Source: Terebella lapidaria (Eukaryota; Annelida; Polychaeta; Terebellida; Terebellidae). Taken from it: 64,000 nt of DNA. Location: contig OX424568.1 of NCBI GenBank assembly GCA_949152475.1, positions 5,493,667 through 5,557,666 of the forward strand, in the 5' to 3' direction. Position 1 is the stretch's first letter; each line of letters starts with the position of its first letter. The notes under the pieces were generated by a model. The model saw only the letters and a program-made list of their open reading frames with translations, did not search any database and was not told the DNA's origin. Shown in pieces: positions 1-10,772 of this stretch. The translations under genes were made by a program, and so were the position numbers.

Positions 1-2911
1 CACACATTGTCACACTTGAGACAGGGGCTACTGTCATTTCACTGTTGCTATCCATCTGTCGTACCCTGGACACATCGGCATCCTCTCGATCCTGATTGTC
101 ACTCGTCCCGACAGCAGCACTGTTGCTATCCGGCTGTCGTACCCTGGACACATCGGCATCCTCTCGATCCTGATTGTCACTCGTCCCGACAGCAGCACTG
201 TTGCTATCCATCTGTCGTACCCTGGACACATCGGCATCCTCTCGATCCTGATTGTCACTCGTCCCGACAGCAGCACTGGTGCTATCCATCTGTCGTACCC
301 TGGACACATCGGCATCCTCTCGATCCTGATTGTCACTCGTCCCGACAGCAGCACTGTTGCTATCCATCTGTCGTAGCCTGGACACATCGGCATCCTCTCG
401 ATCCTGATTGTCACTCGTCCCGAAAGCAGCAACTCTGCGAACTGGCTCTACTTTCTTGCTGATAAGTGGTACAATATCCTCAGTTTCAAAGAAGCTGGAC
501 CATTCCTTGTGCTTCTTTTCACAACTCTCACATCCACCACACGGTAGATTTTCCAATATCGTTTGGCCATCATAGCACAAACACTCATCGGGGTCACACG
601 GTATCCTGCTCATCCCATCTGCATTCTGATGAGAAGCACCTGCTCTGTGCAGGATCTTAAAGTCAAATTGTGACAAGAGTTCTAGCCATCTTGCCATCTG
701 ATTAGTCGGCTCTCGGAAGGTCATCAGCCACCGCAGTGCACAATGATCAGTGCGCACCACAAATGACCTTCCCAACAGATAATGCTTGAAATGTTCTGAG
801 AAGAACACAACTGCCAAAAGTTCTCTTCTTGTGACACAGTATCGACGCTGTGTCTTAGTCATGCTGCGACTAGCATAACAAATTGGTCGCTCAATTTCCT
901 TCTGAAGCTTTTCACTCCACTGCATTTGCGAGAGCACAGCTCCTATCGCTGTGTCACTAGCAACAGTGTCAAGAATGTATAATCCATTATCTTGAGGGAA
1001 TGCCATCACTTCACTACTGCATAGAATGTCCTTTAGCTTTTGAAATGCAGCCTGACACTCTGCCGTCCACACAAATTTCATCCCGGCCATGGTGAGTCTG
1101 TGTAGTGGTGCGGCAATTGCAGAGAATGATTTGATGTGTCTCCTGTAGTAGCTGACTGCTCCCAGAAAAGAACGTAACTCCCTCAAGTCACTAGGCTCCC
1201 GCCATTCACTGATACACTGTACCTTCTTGTCATCTGGACGCACACCATGATGACTTACAATATGTCCGAGGAAATGAACTTCTTCCTGCAAAAGTTCACA
1301 CTTGCTCGCTTTGAGTTTCAGTCCAGCATTCTCTAAGCGACTGAAAACTTCATCCAATCTCTCAAAATGTTCCTCTATTGTAGCACTTATCAGGACCACA
1401 TCATCGAGGTACAAAAGCAGAGTTTGCCACTGAAGGCCACGGAAGACTAGCTCCATACAGCGTTCAAATGTCGCAGGCGCAGAGCACAATCCAAATGGCA
1501 ATGTGTTGTATTCATATAGTCCACGCCTCGTTATGAAAGCTGTTTTGCACTTGTCACTTTCATTCACCTCGATTTGCCAGTATCCAGACTGCAAGTCCAG
1601 AGTAGAAAATATCCGTGCTGAGGACAAACAGTTGAGGCAATCATCGATACGTGGGAGTGGGTATGCGTCTTTCCGTGTCACTTCATTGAGGCGTCTGTAA
1701 TCCACACAGGGGCGAGTTGACCCATCCTTCTTTTTCACGTAGACCAGTGGTGAGGCCCACGGCGACGAAGACTCCCGAATCACACCAGCCTTGAGCTGGT
1801 CAGCAAGGATCTTATCCTCTTCATCCTTGAATGCGAGTGGTGGACGCCGTGATGCTTGCTTGATGGGTTTGGCATCACCAGTGTCAATGTGATGAGTAAC
1901 AAGCGATGTTCGCCCAAGATCGATGGGTGAAGTAGCAAACACACCCAAATGTCTCTGGAACAACTGTGCAAGGCTCACTGCCTGGTCCTCAGATAAACTC
2001 TCCTTTGTTTTATCATACAAGTCACGAACACTTTGGGGCCAGGTATCCAGATCAGGCACTTTTTGATCTTTCCTTGAGGGTTGCACGTTGCGTAACTTTC
2101 CCGCTCCTCTGTTACTGGTACTGTCAATTTCCATGACATCACTGACTTCATGCAATTGCGCCAGAACAGTTCCCTTGTACAACAGCTTGTTTTCTGAAGT
2201 GGTGTTCATCAGACGCAGGGGAACTTCACAATTCTGACCTACACTAACAAGGGTCCTGGCTACATGTATATCCTCACCGGCAGCTTGCCCAGACAGGGGC
2301 TCTGCCACACAGCACCTAACTGTAGCCTCAGGCAAAGGTTTTTGTCTGACACAAGACACAACACACTCAGACATAGCTGGTATCCATGTATCCTCCTTGA
2401 GGGTGATTTTCTGCAGTTTTGGGGGTGTTCCCTCCAAAACAATGTCAACACAATGTCCCTCGAGTTGCAGACCACCCTCAGCAGCAAGTACAAAATCATT
2501 TTCATACAAGAAGTCCATTCCCAGAAGTCCTTCTTCTGAAATAGCCGCAACAAACATATCCCATTCGAATGTTCGGCCATTAATACAAAATGTAATCCTT
2601 GCTATCCCGTGCACATTTATGGGTTGCTGGTCTGCTCCTTCGAGTTTCACCGAAAGTTGAGCTTTCTTCAATGGGGGTCTCACATTAGGAGGTATCCTAT
2701 TATATACAATGTCAGATAACACAGTCACTGCAGCTCCAGTATCAATCAGAAAGTTAACTTGCATATTCCCAATTGCACAGGGGAGGAAAGCAGATATCCC
2801 TTCTGAATTACTGTGATTTCTGACTTTGCACACAATGTTCTCGCCGGGTGGTTTACTAGTTGGGACCAGTGGCGGGCCGGTCGGACTGGTCCCACCTAGT
2901 TTTCCGACTCC
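1..2911 (-). CDS. pol: Ty3/Gypsy pol polyprotein (protease, reverse transcriptase, RNase H); runs off the left edge
   Basis: The minus-strand frame is open from just after a TAA at 2912-2914 to base 1, about 970 codons with no stop that I found. In order it shows a retropepsin with DTGA at 2732-2743 and a later LLGMDF; a reverse transcriptase with VDYRRLN, LPFGL at 1487-1501 and the YLDD catalytic box at 1400-1411; and an RNase H with a TDH motif near 750. After RNase H comes a cysteine-bearing linker, then a 26-residue tandem repeat. The integrase expected in Gypsy pol must lie left of the window. There is no ATG at the pol start. The frame is -1 relative to gag and overlaps its end by about 16 nt, so expression by ribosomal frameshifting is likely. 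The lack of stops suggests a young, possibly active copy. Family assignment is firm; activity is inference. Confidence 0.9.
34..432 (-). repeat. 78-bp tandem repeat (five copies) inside pol
   Basis: Five head-to-tail copies of a 78-bp unit start near 40, 118, 196, 274 and 352. Because 78 is 26 codons, the pol frame is kept. Each unit encodes an acidic, hydrophilic 26-residue block beginning AAVGTSDNQDRED. The copies differ by only a few bases, so the expansion is recent. It sits between RNase H and the expected integrase. Confidence 0.9.
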
Positions 2912-4671
2912 TTAGCTTTCTGTTGGTTCCTGTCACCAGACGGCGAAGACCTGCACTCTCTCGCGAAGTGTCCCATCTCGTGACATTTGAAGCACTCCAC
3001 AGTGCTTTTATCCAGCTTGTGTTGTGACTGTCCAGCCCTGTTGTATCCACTTTGCTTGGACTCATACCTGCTTGAAGCAGGCCTATTTTGCTGTGCTGCT
3101 CTGCCCAGCAGTTTTTCAACCATCTGCAAAAGCTTGTCAAATTTATCCGGCTGCTCACTGGAGCCATCTTGTGAGGTTGCTTTGACATTACGAGCTTTTG
3201 GTGGCTTGGGTGCGTCATCCCTCAAGCTGCTATATGTCTCCAAGGCGGCTCTTGCTTCTTCAACCGTTTTGGGGTGGCTCATGCCTACTGCAATTGCCGT
3301 GCTTTGGTCTGGGAGACCCCTGAGGAAGTGTCGCAACACAATTGTCTCTCTGGTCTTGTCATCAGCAGTGGGGTACGCCTTGATGACGAGCCGACGGAGG
3401 CTTGCGACATATTGTGATATATCCTCGCGTGCGTTCAAACGCCTGGCCTCAAGCTGAGCCAGGTATGAAGTGGGGGCACGTCGTTCCTGGAACCTTGCCT
3501 CCAGGGCTTCCTTCAGCCTCTCATAGTCAGATGTAGATTCTGGCGGAATCTGACCAAAAGCATACTCCGCTGCTTCGCCACGGAGGCTGTTTGTCAGTCG
3601 GAATAGCTTTTCTGTTGGGTCCCATCCACAGGCACTTGCTAAGGACTCGAATGGGGTTACAAAACTCTCCCAACTGTTACTGCCATCAAACATTACTTGT
3701 TTTGGCAGTGGGACATGCCTGGCGCTTCCTGCAGCTTGCTGGCGGTTGGGACTGTCTCCACTGCTCATTGTTGGTCCAGGTTTGTAGCTGTACTCTGGTG
3801 AGGATATCGGGCCAAACTCCACCTGGGTTCTGGCTGGGGAGAAGACACTGTGCTGTTTTGAAGGTTCCCCCAATTTGGGGAGTGGCTGCTCCTCGCGAGC
3901 AGGGTACCCGGCTTGTCCCCGAGCTCCTGCAGTTGACAGTGATGTCTGGCTTTCTTGAAGTTCTGACAGCTTAGCAGATGCTTCTCTTTCTGTTTCTTCA
4001 AGTCGATGCTTCCAGCGAGCCCTCATTCGGTCGAGCTCTATCTGGGCCTGGTTTTGCTGTTCTGCTAGGGACTGGCTCCAGGATTTCTCCATGTCATGGT
4101 ACCTAGCAGACAATGTTGCCTCTGTTTCGAGGACTTGTCTTCGCCAGACATCCTCCACCTTTTTTACCCTCTCGTGCCATTCACTGTCAGCCTGTTCAAG
4201 CCGTGTGCGCCACTGGTCTTCCTGTTGTGACATGGTCTCTCTGACACTGACCATTTCTGCTGAGATGTTGTCGACAGAGGCGGACGCTTCACTGGCCGCT
4301 CGTCTTGCAAGGACCGCCTGTGCATTTGCTTGTTGCACAGCCCGGTTTCTTTCTTCCATTACCTCCCTCAGTCGGAGTGCAGAACGACGCTTTTCTGCCT
4401 CAAGGGCAGATTCAGCAACAACTGCCCTGCGCTCGGTTTCTCTCAAGGTTGCTACTGCTTTTTGGAGACTTTCCGCTACATCAAGGTCCATTTGTACCAT
4501 AGCGCCAATGTTCTCTTCAAGTACCTGGGATGGGCCTGGTGCCGGTTCTGGAGAAAGACTGCGACTCCTCGACTTGGAGCTTGCGCCGTGTCGACCAGAT
4601 TCTGATTCTGGTTGTGCTCTCGGTGAAGTACTACGACTTCTCACACTCTGCCTTGTGACTCTCTTATCCAT
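2896..4671 (-). CDS. gag: Ty3/Gypsy gag (coiled coil, capsid domain, CCHC zinc knuckle), 591 aa
   Basis: The ATG at 4671 lies in a strong context (A at -3, G at +4). The frame stays open further upstream but has no earlier ATG. The N-terminus is Ser/Arg/Pro-rich. A long charged, Ala/Glu/Arg-rich coiled coil covers roughly residues 55-250. A retrotransposon capsid-type domain follows at about 325-480 (FDGSNSWESFVTPFESLA and a later HFLRGLPD). A single zinc knuckle, CFKCHEMGHFAREC, lies about 30 residues from the C-terminus. Gag would form the particle shell and bind element RNA. The length is large for Gypsy gag because of the coiled coil. The frame is uninterrupted, which fits a recent copy together with the open pol next to it. 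Confidence 0.9.
   Translation of the reverse strand: MDKRVTRQSVRSRSTSPRAQPESESGRHGASSKSRSRSLSPEPAPGPSQVLEENIGAMVQMDLDVAESLQKAVATLRETERRAVVAESALEAEKRRSALRLREVMEERNRAVQQANAQAVLARRAASEASASVDNISAEMVSVRETMSQQEDQWRTRLEQADSEWHERVKKVEDVWRRQVLETEATLSARYHDMEKSWSQSLAEQQNQAQIELDRMRARWKHRLEETEREASAKLSELQESQTSLSTAGARGQAGYPAREEQPLPKLGEPSKQHSVFSPARTQVEFGPISSPEYSYKPGPTMSSGDSPNRQQAAGSARHVPLPKQVMFDGSNSWESFVTPFESLASACGWDPTEKLFRLTNSLRGEAAEYAFGQIPPESTSDYERLKEALEARFQERRAPTSYLAQLEARRLNAREDISQYVASLRRLVIKAYPTADDKTRETIVLRHFLRGLPDQSTAIAVGMSHPKTVEEARAALETYSSLRDDAPKPPKARNVKATSQDGSSEQPDKFDKLLQMVEKLLGRAAQQNRPASSRYESKQSGYNRAGQSQHKLDKSTVECFKCHEMGHFARECRSSPSGDRNQQKAKESEN
2899..2905 (-). other. Candidate -1 ribosomal frameshift site, G GAA AAC, next to the gag stop
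   Basis: On the minus strand the last gag codons read GAA AAC TAG, preceded by G. Slipping back one base re-reads GGA AAA and enters the pol frame, which is open only from 2911 onward. The frames overlap by only about 16 nt, so any shift must occur here. The heptamer resembles the MMTV-type site G GAU UUA more than the classical X XXY YYZ. No downstream structure was computed. Confidence 0.55.
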
Positions 4672-4938
4672 GGTTTCTATGCACAATTATTGTCTCTGTG
4701 GGAATCTGTAGCTCTGTGTGATGAGGACAGTGTCAGTGTTAGTGCCACAAATCTACGCTGCGGGTGGAACACAGGGACTGCTGCTACATGTATAGTCCAT
4801 GACTTCCTGTAATCTTTTGAAGTAACACTCCCAGCAAACAAAGCATCCACACTGGGGAAGTCTCACATAGGCACATCTGTCCCTGGCATAGCAAATAACA
4901 CAGCACGGGTGTATGGGATTCATATCTTGGTCTGTCAG

Positions 4939-5274
4939 TCAGAAGCACAACATATCTCTTATCCCTTCATCGGTGTTTTCGGCCAGTTCGTGTGCATCAC
5001 ACCAGTGTTCTTGTTCAGATATCCCTGACGCAGCGTAGTTGACAAAACACAAGGGACACTCCTCCCGCAGGGACAAAGTCTGATCGAGTTCCGTCAGTGT
5101 ACAGTCTCTGCAGCGCAGAGAAATGTGACCTGGCAGTTCCACTCGTGCTTCCCGGAAACACTCAAAGCACACGAAATGTGGGCAGAAACTGAATGCCAGA
5201 TATCCACAAGTTTTGTCAACTTCTTCACACACAATACAGCACAGTTCAGATATGTCGTCATAAAATCCTTCATC
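4939..5274 (-). CDS. RING-finger ORF in the Gypsy leader, 111 aa
   Basis: This small ORF lies between the primer site and gag, on the same strand. The ATG at 5274 has a strong context (A at -3, G at +4). The frame remains open upstream to about 5418 but has no ATG there. The protein carries a complete C3HC4 RING pattern: C14-x2-C17, C32-x-H34, C37-x2-C40 and C56-x2-C59. A further CPLC and a C/H pair near the C-terminus could bind more zinc. RING domains usually recruit E2 ubiquitin-conjugating enzymes; whether this one does is inference. It could be a captured host RING or an accessory gene of this lineage. It is not a standard Gypsy gene. Confidence 0.6.
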   Translation of the reverse strand, partial: DEGFYDDISELCCIVCEEVDKTCGYLAFSFCPHFVCFECFREARVELPGHISLRCRDCTLTELDQTLSLREECPLCFVNYAASGISEQEHWCDAHELAENTDEGIRDMLCF

Positions 5275-5447
5275 CATTCTCTGGTACACGATGAAGCCAA
5301 TAGTGTTTCTGACAGCTATCCTATCAGGGTAAGCAGGAACGCGAGCGAAGAGCACGACGATACCAGCGACGACAGCACTGACGCGAGCGATGTCCGCGAC
5401 AGTTGACGCGATGACAGGAATTTAATCCGGGCGTGTATAAGTCTGTA

Positions 5448-5464
5448 TCCCACTTCTGACACCA
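5448..5464 (-). other. Primer binding site, tRNA-Leu(CAA) type
   Basis: The plus strand reads TCCCACTTCTGACACCA, the 3' end (with CCA) of animal tRNA-Leu(CAA). The minus-strand element RNA would therefore anneal to that tRNA to prime reverse transcription. It lies just downstream of the putative LTR end, in the expected place and orientation. Confidence 0.8.
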
Positions 5465-5536
5465 GTTGTTACGATCTCAGACGCCACTTCTGACACCAGT
5501 TGTTACGGTCTCAGATGCCACTTCTGACATCGGTTG
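5451..5536 (-). repeat. 34-bp triplication containing copies of the primer site
   Basis: CACTTCTGACA recurs at 5451, 5485 and 5519, exactly 34 bp apart, each time followed by CAG/CGG and TTGTT. The first copy matches the tRNA-Leu 3' end over its full length, the second over about 15 nt, and the third is degraded. The copies run into the presumed LTR end. Confidence 0.75.
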
Positions 5537-6716
5537 TTTTGAACCCAGGAACGTTTTGTTCCGAGTTCTTGTTGTGGTTATCGTCTTGTTGTGTGGGACT
5601 AGTGGTTAAGTTCTCACTGTTATTTTTCTGACACCAGATGCATTTTAAACAGGATGCATCAAACCATTCGTAACGCAGATGAAGAAAACACAAGTTGCAG
5701 TTCATCAAATGTTGTATTTTGTAAAGTCCACAAAATGTTCACAAATTATGAATATCATGTATGCACACAATTGAGTACATGTATCTTTGTCTATAAAAAT
5801 CGCTATAAGAATCACCGTAAAATCAAGCTGTAAAATCACGCCTAGAATCAACCTAGAATCAACCTAGAATCAACCCCAATTCCTGCTCTCCTCGAGCTTA
5901 AATACTTTCCTGAGCCCTAGCACTTGATAACCTTTACGGGGTTTCGCAATACTTGCACTTGATAACCTTTAAAACAGGCTGGATATATATGTACCTGATG
6001 ACCTCAGTGTCTGGATTGTACTAAGTAACCCCCATGGTTCGCCCCCCATGACCCCATTCTATGCACCCAATGACATATGAGTACCTGTTAACCTACATGT
6101 ACCCAATGACCCTAACATAGAATTCCTGATGGCTAGCCATAAAGCAAACATGGAAACTGTACTTAGTGACCTTCAAATAAATGTACCCATATAAACCCTA
6201 TCATCAGGTACTAGATGACCCCTGAGTCTGACCCACTTACATAAATTTTATCCAGCTTGGTTGGTAGGCTTTTAACTGTCTTACAAATATTATACTGGTG
6301 TGTGATGACTGCTTTTTCTCCTAAGCTATTACTATCTAAAATACTATATTGGTTATATGTAGTCTACCTGTGTGCTGAGAACAGCCTACACATATATATG
6401 GTACTACTGGGCTAATTATAAACTTCCTAAGCAACACAATTGTCTACAAATTGCTATATATAGACATTTCTATATAACCGTCACCACTGATTAACATGAT
6501 TAACTAATATTCCTTAGTCGCCTAATAATCTCAAAACCATATAAGTAAGCCTAAATACAAGTTAGGTCACTCACTCTGAAAGATAGTGCTGCCACCCAGT
6601 GGTCAGTTATGAAAACCTTATGGATCTAGCAGCATGCTTATGCTGCCACCTAGTTGGTATTTCTAACATCCCAGCTCAGAGGTGCCACCTGCTGGGTGGC
6701 TTTGGAGTTAGTAACA
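5467..6716 (-). mobile_element. Putative 5' LTR of the Gypsy element
   Basis: On the minus strand a segment starting TGTTAC (ending at 6716) and finishing GTAACA (at 5467) lies immediately upstream of the primer site with a 2-nt gap. The 6-bp perfect terminal inversion, the position and the length of 1,250 bp fit an LTR. The partner LTR is outside the window, so neither LTR identity nor the target-site duplication can be checked. The outer boundary is the uncertain one. Confidence 0.45.
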
Positions 6717-8017
6717 GCCAGCTGAATTAAAAACCCCACACTACTTATCAAAATCAAAACCAGAATTTCTGATAATCCACTCATTGTAGAAGCATGAAAC
6801 CTGCTGAACTATGCGTATATGCCGTGCAAGAGATTATGATGATATAATTCGATGATTAATACAGCAGCTTAGGCAGGCGAAAATGTGGATCACAATAGCA
6901 CGCGTTCTGATGCCCACTTTGGCTGAGGACTGACCCCCCCCCCCCCCCCCCCCCCCGGACTCATGATTAGGGACTCAGGGGAGGCTGTGGCTGTGCCGGC
7001 CTTAAGTTGGACTGGACGTGTCGGTGCTTGAACTGACTACGCAGTTTTCCCTGAGGCGCTGCTAACAGAACAGGCTCTGTCAATCTGGTGGCCTATCCAG
7101 GATTCTATCTTATTTAAGCCCTGGGCGAGGCACGGAGTTAACACACCCATGCATGTGCTCACGCTCTGAGCCTCCTCTGTGACGTCTGGTCCTGGTTGCC
7201 TAGCACGGTTCCCTGAATATCGGCTCCATGGCCAGGAAAGTTCATCAGTGTCTACTCCGGCACTCAGGGGTATCGCAGGCGACCTTGATTCCAAGCCAGA
7301 CTCCGGTTACTTACAGTTGCCGACGCAGCCATGGATCTCACATGAAGTGAACTGCCGCCACGAGCGCAAACTGTAGGGATTGGACGTCGAAGCTGAGCGC
7401 CTCATATTCACACCTTGGGCGAGATGGATGTGTATGGCCGCTATAGCCATTCATCATCTGCGCTCCGGCAGTGGTTAATGCCTGAGTCACATTTGCACAG
7501 GTCGCCGGCTGATGTCGGGACATCACATCGGTGGTATTTTCCGATGTTACGGCCGCCGGTGATAGTTTTTAGGAAGAGCAGGGTTGTGCCCCGAAAAACG
7601 TAGTGCCGCAATTTGATCTACTTTTGAACTTAGGTGCTCGATTTCTCGAAATCTGTTCAGACATTTCGTTCATGATTGTTCCTTCAAATACATCATTTCC
7701 ATCAATCATTTATCCGCTAGTCCACCATTCCTCCTGCTCATTTCATTCTTCCGTCATGTAAAATATTTTAACATGTTTTCGTGTGTGACTCCATTGTCTG
7801 TACATATTTCAAGTCAAGTTTTTGTACAAGTTTTTGTACAAGTTTTTCGTCAACGACATTAAAAGGTTGAAACGGCCTTTTCGGTCGAGAAATTACCATT
7901 TTTGTACAATTCTTCGGTAACCTTTTTTCAGCCTTGGGTTAATATTCGACATACCGGTGATCAAAATAAATACACGTGAAATTTGTTTTCGCCTCAATAC
8001 CTAAAGGAATCGTCATA
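6717..8017. other. Non-coding stretch, nothing recognised
   Basis: There is a run of about 22 C at 6937-6958, then moderately GC-rich unique sequence to 7610 and AT-rich sequence after it. Short frames here have no family signature. A direct repeat of TTTTTGTACAAG lies near 7818-7845. I see no gene. Confidence 0.5.
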
Positions 8018-9076
8018 ATGAAATGCTGTACCGGATCTCCCGATGATGAAACATCCGTTGCGCTGACTGGGGGCACCAAGTTGAAAGACTACACATCCTT
8101 GGCGGAAGATGACGGTGACAATCACCTAGACACAGACGCTGGGGCCAACAACTCCAAAAATCCCAGTATGTTTCACCGGTACATTATCATGCTGCTAGCC
8201 ATACTCAACGTGACAGCAGGAATGGCCACTTCACAAGCGCTGAACAAGACTGTCCCATATTCCCAACTGAACGGCCTCAGGTTCACTCTGACATTGCTGA
8301 TCGCAGCTTTGTACTTACTTGTGAAGAGGAAAGTCCCTCGACTCCCCGGCTCCGCGTGGGACAAGTTCCTGGTGATTGTCACATAATTCAGCTTCGTGGC
8401 TGGAAGTTTCACCGTGAACGGACTGGCCTTTTATATGCCCTTGGGATCGGGTATAGAAGTGTATGACACCTTGGAAATAACCTTTGATCTGATAGCCACC
8501 TGGTTCATCCTACGAGCTTTCCCTCTTATTGATTTCATTGCAGCAGTTGTCTCCTTGGTTGGGGTGTTCATGGTCACCCAACCAAAGAGGATGTTCCAAC
8601 ACGTGGACTTGCATTTTCACTGCCATGTCACCTGAATGAGTCACGCCATGATCATAGTATAGAATATGAGCAACACAGCTCGGAAAGTGACCAGCGAGAT
8701 TTAGTTCTAGGCATTTCATTGTGTGTTTTAGCAGCTATTTTCGCTGTACTAACAATTAACATAACAAGGTATAAACTAACCACCATCGACATGTCCGTGT
8801 TTTGTTTCTGGGTTGCCGTCGTTGGAATTCCACCATCCGTACTTCTATGTACCGGTAATTGCCGGAAACGCCCACCCTTCCGACATCACCCACATGTCAG
8901 TTAGTCACTTCACATATTATTTACAGGTGGTGTCGTCTTCATATATCTCCGTGGATATCTATCTCCTGGACAGCTTGTATCCCCGGTGTGGGTATCTCTC
9001 TTCTCCTTGCTGAACATTCCTCCGTCGTTTATCCTTCAATATACTGTTCTCTCAGGCTATTCTTCTGAAGGATAGA
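8018..9076 (+). pseudogene. SLC35G/EamA-type transporter-like copy, interrupted
   Basis: The ATG at 8018 opens MKCCTGSPDDE, followed by hydrophobic segments typical of EamA/SLC35G carriers. An in-frame TAA at 8384-8386 breaks membrane segment FLVIVT/FSFVAGSF. The same frame resumes and runs through VSLVGVFMVTQPKRMFQH to a TGA near 8633. A second frame then carries DLVLGISLCVLAAIFAVL from about 8640 to 8900. A third frame from about 8938 encodes FIYLRGYLSPGQLVSP and ends at a TAG at 9074-9076. At least one stop and two frame changes without clear splice sites make it a decayed, probably intronless copy. Sequencing error or a rapidly diverged spliced gene is a less likely reading. Confidence 0.6.
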
Positions 9077-9374
9077 AGGTAGTGTCATCATGGATCCTCG
9101 CAAACGGTCTTTGGTGTCATGTAAACATACAAAAAGTCTGTGCTTTATTTTACAGTATTATTCTTATATGACAATGTTAAATTTTTACCAGTTTCACTTG
9201 TACTAGTATAAGTAAATGAAGGTAAACACATAATTGGTAATCTCTTTAATTTGTTAGATCTTATAGTATCTCAAGTTTGATAAAGTTGCATGCCTCTTGT
9301 GTTATACCATATGTACTTGGAAACTGATTGATTTGTATTTTGTTAAAATAAACATACTATCGTCTGTGTCTTTT
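9077..9374. other. AT-rich non-coding tail
   Basis: AT-rich sequence with an AATAAA near 9347, possibly the old 3' end of the SLC35G-like copy. Nothing else is recognised. Confidence 0.4.
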
Positions 9375-9910
9375 GGCTAATGGTACTTTGCGCAACGCAA
9401 CGCAACGCAACGCAATATGGATATAAGGGGATCACTTTTTTAATAATATATATACATTGAAAAAATCATGAAATCAATTAGCCTAATGGTTAAAGTTAAT
9501 GGTTGTAAATAAGGTTAATTATGGTGCTCAACATGACCAACAACCCAACATAATATGGACATGAGGGTTCACTTTTTAATAATAAACATACATTTAAAAA
9601 AATCATTGATTCAATTAATTTCATTGAATGAATGTTTATAAATAAGGTTGAAGCTGCATGCAGCACTGTCCAAATCTGATTTGATGTGATTGAACGTGAT
9701 ATAAATAACGATTCAGTCACGATCCTAGTGTTGACAGCATTATATGCCATTCATCATCATAAAAACAAGTTTGTTATTATTCAACTCGGCGCGTGCCGTG
9801 TTGTCGATTAGTTATTGACCAGCATGCAATAAATTCACCAGTGTGACGGGGGTCGAGCACGTCTGCGTAATTCGGAGGACAGTCGTCGCTGAGCGCTATT
9901 TACAGATAGT
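9375..9910 (+). repeat. Left long inverted-repeat arm
   Basis: It pairs in reverse complement with 15016-15548. Shared landmarks include the CGCAA-rich end, the stretch around 9500-9560, and the GC-rich stretch at 9840-9900. Confidence 0.8.
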
Positions 9911-10524
9911 TTATCAAACCTAATCTTATATTACATGGGAGTGCATTGAGGGTGTGTACGATTCTGCATGGTATCTCATGGTATCTGCATGGTATCTCAT
10001 TGTGCGAGGCTTCCAATTTTTGTTGAAAACAATTTATTATTGTATTTTTCCTTTTTAAAAAAAGAAACAAAACAATTTTGATTTTTTTTGGCCCCTATCC
10101 ATGCTCGAAATATTGCATCTACTATGAAGTGTAATCGTTTAATGTAAACTCCTGCTGCCAAATGAAACCATTGTGCGGATATTGCGTTGTGCTTTTTACC
10201 ATTATAACACTGGGTAATGGTACTTTGCGCAACGCAAAGATCTAACCTGATCTTATATTACATGGGAGTTCTTTGAGGGTATGCACGTTTCTGCATGGTA
10301 TCTCATTGTGGGAGGCTTCCATTTTTTTTCGAATTTTTCTTTTCTGAAAAAACAATTGTGATTTTTTTTTTGCCCCTGTCCATGCTCGATATTGCATGCA
10401 CTATGCAGTGTAATCGTGATAATGTAAACTCCTGCTGCCGAATGAAACCTTGCGTTGCGTTGCGCTTTTTACCATTATAACACTGGGTAATGGTACTTTG
10501 CGCAACGCAACGCAACGCAACGCA
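9911..10524 (+). repeat. Two tandem copies of a 300-bp unit bounded by the CGCAA motif
   Basis: Two related units (about 9918-10235 and 10236-10524) each contain CATGGGAGT, a GGTATCTCATTGTG block, T-rich runs and TAATGGTACTTTGCGCAACG at the end. They are mirrored in inverse order at 13684-14400. Confidence 0.7.
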
Positions 10525-10544
10525 ATAAAAAAAGATACTAAAAA

Positions 10545-10772
10545 TCTGGACCCGAATTGATGAACTGCTGATGTCACAGCAGCTGGTGATTTTCTTATTT
10601 TCTAATGTCAATGTAGCCATAAATCATTTGGTCTTCAGTAAGGGTGTTCAATATATATTTGCAAGAATATATATATCATATGTGTACGTCGTGTAATTTC
10701 GAAACTCCACAATATTCCAGTGGATATGGGTCAAAAGTACCATGTAGAAATCCAGTCCTATTGGTCAAGGTG
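10545..10772 (+). repeat. Direct repeat, first copy
   Basis: Shares about 225 bp, in the same orientation, with 14420-14643 (start ATCTGGACCCGAAT, end CCTATTGGTCAAG). A same-direction copy within an otherwise inverted structure is unexpected. Confidence 0.75.

Noticed and set aside
34..432. 132-codon second frame across the 78-bp repeat (same strand as pol)
   Set aside because: It is a frame shadow: the repeat length is divisible by three, so any stop-free frame stays open. The real frame is pol.
5275..5418. N-terminal extension of the RING ORF
   Set aside because: The frame is open but has no ATG. A GTG start is not credible for a nuclear transcript without evidence.
7037..7603. Several 60-85-codon frames
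   Set aside because: They are overlapping frames on both strands in GC-rich sequence, with no motif or splice support.
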